NCBI GenBank assembly: GCA_035041965.1
Contig: JAPYMA010002771.1
Location: 62,001 to 126,000 of the forward strand
DNA: 64,000 nt
Origin: Anisakis pegreffii
Lineage: Eukaryota > Nematoda > Chromadorea > Rhabditida > Anisakidae
Reading direction: 5' to 3'
The notes under the pieces are model-generated. The model had not been told where the DNA came from, did not search any database, and saw only the letters and a list, made by a program, of their open reading frames with translations. The position numbers and the translations under genes were made by a program. Numbering within the stretch: position 1 is the stretch's first letter; every line of letters begins with the position of its first letter. Positions 42,797 to 54,887 of this stretch are shown in pieces.

Positions 42797-44229
42797 TCAA
42801 AGCTCCTGGTAAAGACGGAATAACATCAGAAATGATCAGGAGCACTGGGGAAACATTCTGGAAAGCCCTTGCGACAAGGTTCAACATCTACTTGAAGCAG
42901 GGCAAAATACCCTCTCAGTGGAAAGGGTCAAATACCATTTTGCTGTATAAAAAGGGCGATAAGGAAGATCTAAAGAATTATCGTCCCATTTGCCTCCTGT
43001 CTCAAATCTACAAACTATTTACTAAAATCATCGTAACGAGATTGTCAACCGATCTCGATTACCAACAACCCAGAGAGCAGGCAGGCTTTCGCAAAAACTA
43101 CAGCACGATGGACCATATATTTACCCTGACACAACTGATAGAGAGGGCAAACGAATACAAACTACCCCTATGTGTCGCTTTCGTCGACTACGAAAAGGCC
43201 TTTGATAGCGTCGAGATTAACGCAGTGCTAACGTCTCTCCACGAACAAGGTATCCCGGCCCAGTACATCAATCTCCTCAAAGAGGCAAATACCAACTGTA
43301 CCACAGATATCAACTTACTATCGACACCAGTAACAGTCCCAGTAAACAAGGGTGTCAAACAAGGGGATACAATCTCCCCGAAACTTTTCACGGCATGCCT
43401 CGAAATGGTTCTTCGAGACATCGACTGGGATGGTGGTATCAGTATCAACGGTGAAATTCTGAATCATCTTCGATTCGCAGATGACATCGTGCTCATCGCT
43501 GAATCCACTAAGGAGCTCCAGGCCATGCTGACGACGCTGAGCACCAAAAGTGCCGCCGTCGGCCTCAAACTCAACCGCATGAAAACTAAATTCATGCGCT
43601 CAGATATCACTCCTGCGGGCCAAATAGTGGTGGAAGGCGATGTAATTGAAGAAGTGAAAGAATATACCTATTTGGGGCAATTGGTGAATATGGACCGAGA
43701 TATGAAGCCCGAACTAGCTCAAAGAATACGATCCGGATGGAAGGCGTTCAACTCGATAAAGGATGTGCTAAAGGCCAAAATTGATGGATCTCTTCGTGCC
43801 CATCTGTATAACAGCACAGTCTTGCCCGCGATGCTCTATGCATGCGAAACGTGGGCAACGACAAAAACAGAAGAACAACGACTTATAACAACACAGAGGG
43901 CAATGGAGAGATGTATGTTAGGAATATCGTTGCGTGAGCACATCCGATGCGAGGAGATACGCCGGAGAACTGGGATAAGAGACGTAATCACAGAGTACAG
44001 GAAACAGAAGCTACGATGGGCAGGCCACGTAGCTCGAATGAATGACAACAGGTGGACCCGAGCAATTCTAGAATGGTACCCCCGAGAACAAAAACGACCG
44101 CTCGGAAGACCTCCAAAAAGGTGGCGAGACGAGATCGACAAGGCGATTGGTAAGACCTGGCAAAGGAAAGCAAGGTCGAGGACTGATTGGAAACGCATTG
44201 TGGCCAGCAACGTCAACAACGTTCGATAG
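42797..44229 (+). CDS. RTE-type reverse transcriptase, N-terminally truncated
   Basis: The frame opens at KAPGKDGITSEMIR, directly after the repeat tract (stop upstream at about 42784), with the first ATG at 42832, and is intact to the TAG at 44227. Motifs in order: NYRPICLLSQIYKLF (motif 1), AGFRKNYSTMDHIF (2), FVDYEKAFDSV (A, first catalytic Asp), GVKQGDTISPKLF (B), LRFADDIVL (C, FADD), LKLNRMKTKFM (D), YLGQLV (E). The C-terminus carries the RTE-typical KLRWAGHVARM and GRPPKRWRDEI segments. About 475 residues remain of a family protein that is normally near 1000, so the apurinic-like endonuclease domain is lost and the copy cannot retrotranspose alone. The lack of internal stops suggests a recent insertion. 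Base composition is more GC-rich than the flanks. Confidence 0.97.
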
Positions 44230-44284
44230 CCTGGCCGATTCCAGTATTCCAGTATTTAATGTTATTTAACGTTATTTATTGTTA

Positions 44285-44508
44285 TTTTTACAATCCTTAC
44301 ATCACGTTTTTTTAATTTTTTTAAGTGTTATTTATTGTTAATTGTTGTTATTTAATGTTATTTATTGTTATTTATTGTTATTTAATGTTATTTATTGTTA
44401 TTTATTGTTATTTATTGCTATTTATTGTTATTTATTGTTATTGCAATAGTGATTTTGCGATACAATACTTGTTTGATGAAGTTTTTACAATCCTTACATC
44501 ACGTTTTT
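44285..44508. repeat. 27-bp direct repeat bracketing the right-hand simple repeat
   Basis: TTTTTACAATCCTTACATCA followed by CGTTTTT occurs at 44285-44312 and again at 44482-44508, about 197 bases apart. Between the copies lies most of the TTATTTATTGTT tract. This could be a target-site duplication from repeat insertion or a local tandem duplication. Confidence 0.85.
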
Positions 44509-44510
44509 CA

Positions 44511-47500
44511 AGAGGCATAGTGATAATGAAAATTTAAAATTGAGTATTATTTGGTAGCACGTCGCGTTATTTTACGAACCGTATTCGTGCTGTTGTCGTT
44601 CCATCCTTATCACTGTCAGCGGTATGTTACTGTTATTCATATTTCCATCATTATTAGTCTATTACCAATAAAATGACACAGTTGATTTGAACGCATTTAG
44701 CGATCTCCGCTCTATTAGAGTTATTTGTTTATTTTTCTCATATTGCTGGGTTTTCTTATACTATGAACGATGTTCATACTGAATGACCAACAAAATTGCA
44801 ATTTAATGCTCGTTATGTGCTACAACTGTTGTAGTCGTCATCTTGTTGCAAGATGGAAGGAATGTCGATAATGTCAGTGAGTTTGTAAAAAGGCAGATAT
44901 TCTCATTGCTTATCGTTAGCGAGTTACGAGATAAATTGCACCCACTTTCCAACGTTTGCACATTTTAAAATTCGTTTCACTAAAGGCATACTTATACGTT
45001 TCAATGTAATAGTTTTTGATTATCGCTCGTAATACTCGTATTATACAAAAAACATGCAGAGGGCATTGATAATATGCTATAGTTGATTTCAATAGCGATT
45101 ATCCCGTTGCAAACGAATCGATGAATGTGTCTCATATTCATTTGAATTGCGATCATTATTATAATTTCTTATCGAATGATGTTGCCTTCAGTTCTTTATA
45201 TATGAATGTTGTTACACTCAGTTTGAGAATGGCATTCATTCTGAGAATAAACCAGAGGTGGGCAATAGTGGCCACTTCCCTACTTGCGAAATAGCTCTGC
45301 GATACTCCGCTACAGCGAAACAGCTACTTCGAGAGTGCGTTCGGTATTTCGCTAATGGTGAAGTAGCGAAGTATTGCGCTACTGCCACCTCTGGTCTGTT
45401 AGGCTTGTGTTGTGTGTGCATCACTCAAAGCGTATGATCGCTGCTGCGATAGATGTTTGAGAAAACACTAAAAACCTGAAATGAATAAATAAAAGCTACT
45501 GGTAACAACATTAAAATTCAAAATCAATACATCAGCCAATTCAACCGATTATATTTTACTATTCGATACATTTTCACTTCACATCCACCAAATACCTGCG
45601 TTCTTATGAGTTTTTAATGTGAAGATTCGTAGAATTTTTTAAAGTGTTACGAAGACTGCCAAGCAAATTAATGCAAAAAGCACCTGTGCAGCAAAATGAT
45701 AAACGTTTTTACGTAATCATTTGATCAGTTCAAAATTCTTTGCATGCCAACACCTCAACTAACGCCTTATGCCAATCAACTTCACGATGATACCAAATTT
45801 TTATTGGAACTGACCTGTGACGCACTCTTTAGACAACTGTAATAGTTCATTCTTTTACGTTCTTGAGATCGTTTTACGCAGGCTTTTACTGAACTATTCT
45901 GCAACTGATTATGATTGGTTTGGTGCTGTTTCAATCGTGCGTCTTCGATAATATATTCACTCCTCGAGCACCCTGTTCTGGAATTCCGATTCTTGAACTG
46001 GTTCGTACGAACGTGCATCCGAGTTGCTCAGTTCGAATGCTAAATCAAATTCGTTTGACAAAATCAACCTCAGCATCGAATTTATTCGCCCTTTCACCTA
46101 CTCCATCCCACAGATTATCCCTTTGTGACAGCAAGTTGCAAGTTAACCATAAAAAGCGATCAACGGTCCATTTGGAGATCAACTCTAAATGATGAAAATG
46201 AGGTATTTTTTATGAGCGAGCGTGAAACATTCCGAGAGGCTTGCTGAAGGTGATAATAAGACGCCGTTGGTTAGTGGTTGGATGACACTATAAATAAATA
46301 AACGATCGTTGTAATGCAAAGCAGTTGTCGAGGGTAACGTGCTACCTCTTCACCGAATTGTACTCATCGCTTCTATGTTCCACATCAAAGTTCCCTCATC
46401 GATTACGAACGAATCTAACGTTCAATTCAATTCCGTCAACTGATCACTAGCTATTGATTGTCCTCACAGCAATTGACGTACTTTCAAAATTGTAGCATAA
46501 TTAGTTAAATCAGCAAGCAATTAAAATCAATCGCATCGTCGCTGACTTATTCAGCTGTGCGATAACACTAGTCGACTCCCCGCCATCAAGTATTTTGAGT
46601 TTTATTTTTGCTTTGTGTAAGTGTCTGCTCACAATTATTTATCTGGAAACATATTCACGAATTCTGTTGGCAGTCATTGTCATCATTTTATTTCGTACTG
46701 CACATATCTATCTCGTGCAATATTTTTGCATTTCGATGCAAAGCTCGCAGATGCATTTTAAAGATTGCTTTAACATCGATGCACTACTCAATCCTAGCAA
46801 TATAGAACACTTGTTTGTGCTCGTCAGCAACAATCCGTCGAACGAACGCAGCTGCGTCATCTCTACGAAACTTGACTTTGGCGACTCTTCCGCGCGTTGT
46901 TCTTTGATCTTCTAGTATACCTTTAGAGGAAAACGATGATTTCTTTGGAGAGCAGGTTAAAATCTTATGTTTGCTGTTTGTGTTTTGTTTGTGTTCGACT
47001 GCTGCAGATGATGATTATTCCCTGACGTTCAGACCAGGTGCTTATGAATGTCGAGATTGAGAGAGAACATCGTCTCATACCAATAAAGGCATCAAGGCAA
47101 CAGCCCTCATCGATTTTCATGACTCTTTTTTGAACATTTTTGACCAACGTTTGATTCGTCCGTGCATATTTGTTTTAGAATCACTCAAAATATCACCATC
47201 TTTTGATGACGCGGGGCGAATATTTTGTGCAGAAATGTTAGTTGCGTGATCGCTCAAAAACTTCGTTGTCCTGTAAACTGTTCATTTCAAGTGCATTGTT
47301 GTATTATTTTCATCAGCAACATTTGTCGCACAGCACAATTCGATATTATTTATATCCGATATTATGTAATTGATAACATTTGTAAATATTCTTGTTCCCT
47401 GAGTTGTACTTATTTTGAAATGAATACCTCACTGCGTCATTGCAATGCGAATAGGTCAGTCGATTCGGTTCATTGCAAAATTTTGCTGCTCGTGTTTTCC

Positions 47501-47797
47501 AGGACCGTAATGTTTTTGCGTTCTGCGTTATCGCAGTTCACTATTAGCATTAGTTTTTTGTCCTTATCACAAACTATTGTTTTTTCACAGCCTCTTATCA
47601 GATACGCTGATTGAGTATAACGTGCGAATAATGACGAAATGTGTCTCTTTTATGAATGACTGCTGATAGAATGTGCTTGCAGAGTTTGACTAACTGTTGT
47701 ATTTTATTGTTGGTGTTACTTAAAACCCTCAAAGTATTTCAAACTGCTCGCGGGTGCTTCATCTACATTTCGGGAACGGAGGCTGCTAACGAGCAAT
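44511..47797. other. Intergenic, no supported gene apart from a MITE relic
   Basis: Plus-strand frames at 45911-46192, 46595-46915 and 47225-47614 are AT-driven and lack convincing splice pairs. The region leads into the PP2A B56 gene and presumably includes its promoter. A hAT-like MITE is at 45252-45394. Confidence 0.45.
45252..45394. mobile_element. hAT-like MITE relic
   Basis: Terminal inverted repeats are visible: CCAGAGGTGGGCAATAGTG at the left and, read on the other strand, CCAGAGGTGGCAGTAGCG at the right. CAGAGGTGGGCAA is a common hAT-family terminus. The interior is also partly self-complementary (GCTACTTC against GAAGTAGC). The element is about 143 bp, non-coding, and no clear 8-bp target duplication flanks it, so it is old or rearranged. 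Confidence 0.6.
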
Positions 47798-50700
47798 ATG
47801 CTCAAGTCGAAGAAGAAGGACAAGGACACCAAGGTATTGTGCCATTCCCTTCTTTTTATCGCTAACTCATTGCGAAAAATATTCTCTGCAATGAAGATCC
47901 GATTCTGAAACTATTCCGCTACCGAAAATTGTCTCTTCATGAATCTGGGATAATTAATGAAACTTTTTAAATGCTTTTTCTACTGTCGAAATAAAGATTA
48001 CTTCTCGTTGAACAGGAAAGCAGTTGCGAATAGAGTGATCACTGCTGATTTCATTATTTATGAGTCAGAAAGAATTATTGATCCAGATCAAATTTCGTTA
48101 ATTTTCGATTTAATGTGTTTCAAAATTTAATTGAAATGGGAAATTATTCAGAGTGAGAAAGAGGATAAGAAAAAAGAGGCTAAGGAAAAAGAGAAGGACA
48201 CCACGAGAAAAGAGGACACCATACTAACCCCGGTAACTAACGGTGATACAACATCGACAAATGACAACTGTACTGCAACTGTACCACTGATAAGGACCGA
48301 GGATGCTGTGGCTGTCGACGACACCATTCCACCGGACGCTCCTCCACCCACTGCACTCAAAAAGGTTTTCGTTCCTGCCAAACGTTTTGTTACTTATTAT
48401 TTTTGCCAAACGTTATAATTTCATTTTGCATTTCGTGAAATTTTCGTGCCTTTTTTGAAATCAAAATTGAATATTCATGAAGTAGATTATGAGTTATGCA
48501 AATGAGAAGCATTCATCCCGATTTTCGATAACGTTTGCTCATTCGGTTTAAACAAGTTCTTAAATTGCTTCAGCCATCTCTCGCCGCTGGTCCGGCAGTT
48601 CCACGTCGCGATCGACGGCAGAGTAGTTCGCAGTTTCTGATTTCGGCAAATCGGGAGCTGGTCAAACTACCGAATATCAAAGGTGACAATTATACAACAT
48701 TAAGAAAATGTTGTGGAGATTTTTCTCGCAGAAAAATTGAGAGCAATTTTTTTTGAAAATTGAAAACCGTATGTATGAAGATCTATAGAAATGTACAGAG
48801 AATGTTTATCGAAATGTATGTTAATGAAAATGTGTGATTCGCCTATTATATCCACGCATTACGTTTCACAGGTTGATACTATGAATTAATTTTCCACTGG
48901 ACAATTATTTATATGGTTCGAATTTTCCTACTTGATCGGAATGGAGAACAGATTGATTCGTTGATCTGAATGGTTGAATGCATACTTTTAGTGCATTCTG
49001 CAAAACTTTCGATTATTTATTTCATGCATGTATATTGCATTCGTACAAATGAATCAAATTGTTTATATAGATGCTGAACCGGCGGCGCGAGAAGATCTAT
49101 TCATTCAGAAGTTACGCCAATGTTGTGTTGTATTCGATTTTGCCACTGATCCACTATCTGATCTCAAATACAAAGAAGTAATTCGCATTCTTATTCTATT
49201 GGTTTTTTATTGGGCCTCGACAAGTGTTCAACACATTTTGGTATTCTGGACTATAATATTTATCGTTCTCGGCATTTATTTTGGCCTTGATCCTTTCGTG
49301 GTCATTGATTGTTTGGCCTTCATTATCCGAAACGTTAATGATAAGTGCTCTACTTGGTACACTTCATATCACCTAGCGTATCGGATCCACAGCCTGATTT
49401 TGTCATTCCAAAAAAACGATAATGTCAACTCAAATCTCTGATTTCGCTGATCAACTCTGTTTTGTCGCATGGCCATTTTGCTTCTGTGATGTAGTGGGAG
49501 AGTGAAGCGGATATTTTTGTGACTTAGAAATAACTTTTTTAGGTGAAGCGAACAACGTTGAATGAGTTGACAGATTATGTGCTGTCATGTCAGGACGCAA
49601 TCACTGAAGCGATTTATCCCGAGGTTGCTGCTATGGTTAGTAACGCTTTCGAGAATTGAAGTGGGATATCTCTCATTCTTTTCTGCTTCGAAATGCAATT
49701 GAAGACGATTCGTTCATGTTTGTTGGGAAGTATTTGAGTATTTGGGATGTACTATTTGAGATGATGATAACTTGCAAATATTGCGATAATATCATTTTGA
49801 TTGGTTGGATTTATGTGAGGTGGATTGTTGCATCATCGACAAATTATCGAATAATTAGTAGGCGTACAATATACATATTGAACATGGTATTCGTTATGTG
49901 AACATAAATGAAATTAACTCATATCTATGTGTAATTTCGACCAGTATTTGATAACAATATGATTATTGTTCCAGTTATCAGCCAATCTGTTTCGAGTTTT
50001 ATCGCCACCATCGAATCCCATCGGTGCTGAATTCGACCCTGATGAAGACGAGCCCACTTTAGAGGCAGCTTGGCCACATTTGCAGGTGAATACCACTGAG
50101 TTGTTCTTGTCATTTTGGATAGTACAATGTCATTGACTTACGTTCATTTCACCTCATTTGAAATACTAATTTATTTCAGTTAGTCTATGAGTTCTTTCTT
50201 CGTTTTCTTGAATCGTCTGAGTTTCAAGCGAATATTGCCAAGAAATATATCGATCAAAGATTCGTTCTGAAAGTTAGTGATGTTCTTATGGATAGTTTTT
50301 ATCGTTTCTTGTTTATACGATGGATAGATTATTGGATGGTTGTGTGAAGCATTTTATTTGGTTAGAGACGGGAATCGGATGCGATCATCAGAATTTACGA
50401 TTGTTGGAAATGGATAGTTGATTGGCATTTGTCTATTTCTGTGGAGTGTTTTTCGATTGATGGTTTCAGAAAATGGTAATGTTTCGTCGAAGTAGATTAT
50501 TTTCTTTTTCAGTTGATTGAATTATCGGATAGCGAAGATCCTCGAGAACGTGATTTCTTGAAGACAACTCTGCATCGAATTTACGGAAAATTCTTAGGAC
50601 TGCGTGCTTACATGCGCAAGCAAATCAACAACATCTTCTATTCGTTCATATACGAAACTGAACGACACAATGGCATTGCAGAACTTTTAGAGATTCTTGG

Positions 50701-52773
50701 TAGTATTATAAACGGATTTGCATTGCCACTGAAAGAGGAACATAAAACATTTCTGCTGAGGGTTCTGTTACCTCTTCACAAGGTAAATTCACCATCAGTC
50801 GTTCACTCCTTTCACTCTTCTAATGGATACTTGTTAATGGAGCGCTTTGTTGTTACTTTCTGAATTGTGAAGTAATCGATTAAGGTGAAATCACTTTCTG
50901 TGTATCATCCACAATTGGCGTATTGTGTCGTGCAGTTCCTCGAAAAAGATCCAACCTTAACAGAACCGGTTATTAATTCATTGCTGAAATTTTGGCCGAA
51001 AGTGCATAGTCCAAAAGAGGTGAGTAGATTGTTTTGTTCGATTTGGGTTTGACTTTTGAGATTTTCATTTTGTATGATGAACAAATGAAGTGTATCTGTC
51101 AATTAATGCTTTTGTTTGTGCAGGTGATGTTTTTAAACGAATTAGAGGAGGTTCTCGATGTAATCGAGCCTGCTGAATTTCAAAAGGTCATGGTACCGCT
51201 CTTCCATCAGTTGGCCAAATGTGTCTCTTCACCGCACTTCCAGGTCTCTCTATTGGACCTCTACTCAGATTTATAGTAGAAATTAAGTAATGATGCAAAT
51301 TCGACATGTTCTAAATGACGCGAGAAGCAATTCGAAATAGAAAACGGGGGTCGTTTAGTCGGATGAACACTTTTTTCGAATTTAATTTCATTTGAAGGTG
51401 GCTGAAAGAGCGTTGTATTATTGGAATAACGAGTACATAATGTCTTTGATAAGCGATAATGCAGCCGTCATTCTGCCGATTATGTTTCCAGCTCTTTATA
51501 AAAATTCTAAAAACCACTGGAATAAGTCAGTTGAACATTTTTGATTCTTTCATTTTCACATTCATTTTTCATTCTGTTTACCATTTTCTATTTTACAATC
51601 ACGTGTGCGTCGATAGAGTGAAGATTTTGTATGTTTGATGAAGCGCTGAATTGTTTAAGAGAATGATTTGTGCTCGGAGATAGTCTGTCTGTCTGTCTAT
51701 TCGAGCGTTCGTCTGTCTATCTGACATCGAAACTTTCATATCCGTAGTAATGACGCAGTCCGCACAATTAACAGCTACTTGGTATCGTATCTTGAATAAT
51801 CAGTTACTCATTTATTTGTTGATGGAAAAAGCAAATGATAATGACTGTACTCAAGCAAAAATTTCATGGAGAATGTCATTGATTTGGCGTCTTTCTATTG
51901 TGTACGAGTTTGTTTAGAACCATTCATGGACTTATCTATAATGCGCTGAAGTTGTTCATGGAGATCAATCAGCGACTGTTCGATGAATGCTCACAAAATT
52001 TCAATCGTGAACGTGAGGCGGAGAGTGCTCGATTGAAGGAGAAAGTGGCCACGTGGGAGATGATCGAACGGAAAGCACGGCAGAATCCTGAGGTGGGTGC
52101 AGTTACTCTTTAAATTAGTGCGTTTTTGATGTGCACAAATAATTTGGTTGTTCTTTTTGTGGTTATCGAAATGCATCAATGAAACTAGAATGAGTCATTT
52201 GGCATTTGCTCATTCCTCTGTCACAAGTAGATAGATAGCAGAGTGTTTTATTCATTCTCTTTTATCATTCTCCTTGGAATGCTTCAAAAAGAGCATAAAA
52301 GTTATGAATATAATTTGTAATTTGATCGAATAACTTGTTATTGCTGTGGAATTGCACATTAGACTGATCACGCTAAATAAAAGTTAAGAGCATTTCAGTA
52401 TGAAGCAGTACAAGCAGTGCTGCAGAATACGGTGAGCGAACCGATAATTTCTTTACCAGTTGACGACCAAGAGCCCGATCCCGGCCCACTGGATCCGAAT
52501 GATATTAAACAAAACGCTACAAATTGTGCTAGTGTACGTGTTGTGAGTGTTTTCTATCAGTGCTTTCCTTATCGTTATCAGTGCTGTTGTCACTTATCAC
52601 TTTTCTGATTATTTTAATGAATCTGTCCTTGATTGTAGGTTGGCGACGACATTCGTGGTGTGGCAGAGTCGGTTCGTCGAAGGAGTGAGCTGCCGCACGA
52701 TCCGGATACGGACCGTGCTTTGGACGAGCATAGACGTCATGATGCATATCTTAAGTCTGTACCGAATGACTGA
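47798..52773 (+). CDS. pptr: PP2A regulatory subunit B56 (PPTR-type), 14 exons
   Basis: Exons: 47798-47833, 48152-48364, 48574-48682, 49071-49177, 49543-49635, 49975-50085, 50180-50272, 50513-50782, 50885-51019, 51124-51243, 51398-51525, 51918-52092, 52399-52542 (or to 52533) and 52639-52773. All phases agree (623 codons with TGA). B56 subunits direct the PP2A holoenzyme to phosphoprotein substrates in cytoplasm and nucleus. Seen here: a Lys/Glu-rich variable N-terminus ([12 protein letters not shown]), RRQSSSQF and NRELVKLP, then the conserved HEAT-repeat core from [18 protein letters not shown] through [60 protein letters not shown] and [20 protein letters not shown] to [18 protein letters not shown]. 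The acidic SEDPRERD loop, which contacts the catalytic subunit and substrate in the family, is intact. The C-terminal exons ([26 protein letters not shown]) are variable, as in gamma/delta types. The 12-codon first exon is the least certain part. Confidence 0.97.
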
Positions 52774-54887
52774 TGAAACTAATTGAAATTTCTATTGCAT
52801 TTGTCATCTTCTGTATTGATTTCATGTGTACAGCAAACTGAATGAATCTTAATCTCGTATCATTTCCAGCTTGATGACATTATTTTTATTTATTGCATCA
52901 GTTCATCGTTTTCTTAGAGAGGTGGTTGGGAATGAATGCATTTTATATTTGCATAGTTAAACGTTGAGGATGGACTTCTAGATAAGGAAGGATTGGTGAA
53001 AGAGTTGCGAGTCTAGTGAATCGAACATCGTTTTTATATATGTTTACAGTGTGATTGGTATTTACGCTGTTTTTACAGTGAAGTTTGTTTGTATATTTCT
53101 GAAGGTTTCTGAAACTCAAAAGTCATTCTTCGATCTGAATATCTTGAAACCGTTGAGACGAATTCCCAAAAATTTCATCCCCATAACTATTCGAACTCGT
53201 CATTTTTCTTTTTCAGTGCGTCCAGAATTCTCGTTATTTATTGTCTTGTTTTTCCTATCAGAAGTGTTATTTATCAGTCAATTTGTTTCACTGATTTTGT
53301 TTCCATTTACTTGTTTATGAGAATAAGTGATTCCAGTGAGGTTTTTTTAGTTGTTGGTTATTTTTTTATTGTTTCGTTGAATAGTTTTAATTGATTTGTG
53401 GAATTGACTGAATCGCAGTGTTCAAATTATTTATTCAAGCGTTGTCATCGGATGTGTATGTTTGGATGAGTTCACAGGGGTTCATTTCGAGGACACCAGA
53501 TTATTTGGCTAGATCCTTCGCTCATTAGTACCAACGGGCTTCTCCTTTAGCTGAAACGTTCCATCGAAACTCATGGAGATGGATGCCTCCCCCCTAACTC
53601 TCCCGTTGAAAATTATTGCAATATTGTTCTTAAGAAAACAGCAAAGTGATAATCTTTTCAGAGCATAAATTTAGGATTTGGATGAAGTTTAAATTACGTT
53701 TAAACTTCATCCCAATTTGTTGGTTTGCAAAAGTGAATGCTATGCAAAGTTCAAAGCACTTAAGTGGAGTCCCTACGAGTAGAGTAGTAGTTAGAGTAGT
53801 TAGATCTGATTCTAAATATCTTTCATAGATTTGATTCTGCAGATGTTACGGCGATTGAGTATAGTTTAAAGAAATGTCGTATATAGGGAATGATTTGATT
53901 TCTCGAGAAATGCTTGGGTATCATTTATTCAATAGATATTTATCAGTGAACTGATACTTCGAGAATATTTACTAGCCGTGACAGTCATTAGTTTATGATC
54001 AAATTACTTTCAAATATTTCCTCTGTTGCATATCGTAGAGCAGTTAAAGGGTGGATTGATAGGTGAACTTGTTCAACTTGTATATTGCACGTTGATCGGC
54101 TTCATTGTTACTTTGAGCATATTATAAGTACTGTTACTGTTTCATTTGTTTTATCGCATAATATTTATGCTTTATGCAGAATGCTGAATGCTATTATATT
54201 GAATTGTTCTTTTAGTGTTACATGCGGGAGCGAGTTTGCATTGATTATTGTTGGTTGTAAACGTATTTGGTGCTATGTGAGTGATTCAGTTTGTAATATG
54301 GTGGTTGTGTGGAGCATGCTGCTGATAAAATGAATTGATGATGATTAGTTCTCGCTGCATTCAGTCACTTTAGCAGTTCACTCAATTTCTGACTAACTTA
54401 CGAAAGTCTAAGTTTTTAGCATCATCTGCTTCCGATCTGAGTTAATGGTTAGTCTCAAGAGGACAAGGCGGATAAAGCAAGTGAACGTATCGTTATTAAG
54501 ATTGTTCATTGAAAATGAATTGTAGCAATTCTAAGAACTAGGCTGTGTTTGCCCAGAAAACCGGGCAATCCACATGAGATTGATCACTTCACTGATTGAG
54601 GCAAAACGAACATGATCCGAAATTGCTATGATGTAGCCAACTCTGCCCGATCAACTTCTGAACAGGGTTCAGTCAAATACCTCACATAAGTCTCTGCATA
54701 TTGTTCCATATGGTGTGCACTTCATCTGAATTGGATCTGTCGATTAAGGTGCAATAAATTCGTTGGATATTCATATCACATACCTAACTCACTATCAGTC
54801 TAATTGTAAAGAAGCGATTTTTTGGTAGGCGTGCACAGAACTTGAACATGTTCGTATATCACCCAAGAGTGCAACTTATTTTGCACG
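52774..54887. other. Intergenic, hairpin but no supported gene
   Basis: This holds the 3' flank of the B56 gene and the presumed promoter of the F-box gene. Frames at 53051-53320 and 54085-54333 have no splice support. A short perfect hairpin lies at 53680-53712. Confidence 0.5.
53680..53712. repeat. Perfect 14-bp-arm hairpin
   Basis: GGATGAAGTTTAAA at 53680-53693 is followed by TTACG and its exact reverse complement at 53699-53712. It lies about 0.9 kb past the B56 stop. It is too short for a microRNA precursor and could be a protein-binding palindrome or an excision footprint. Confidence 0.85.

Larger units (their letters stand above)
42470..44510 (+). mobile_element. 5'-truncated RTE-clade LINE flanked by inverted ATTTATTGTT simple repeats
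   Basis: The body (42797-44229) encodes the reverse transcriptase of an RTE-type non-LTR retrotransposon. It is flanked on the left (42470-42735) by AATAACAATAA-type repeats and on the right (about 44255-44445) by TTATTTATTGTT-type repeats, i.e. the same simple sequence in opposite orientation. A short stretch of the right-hand orientation also occurs at 42736-42796, so the left side is itself a near-perfect foldback. RTE elements usually end in short tandem repeats at the 3' side only; repeats at both ends are unusual. The upstream endonuclease region is absent. Confidence 0.9.

Noticed and set aside
47225..47614. 129-aa plus-strand frame rich in Cys, Ile and Ser
   Set aside because: No splice signals, no join to the B56 gene in phase, and composition matches AT-rich non-coding DNA.
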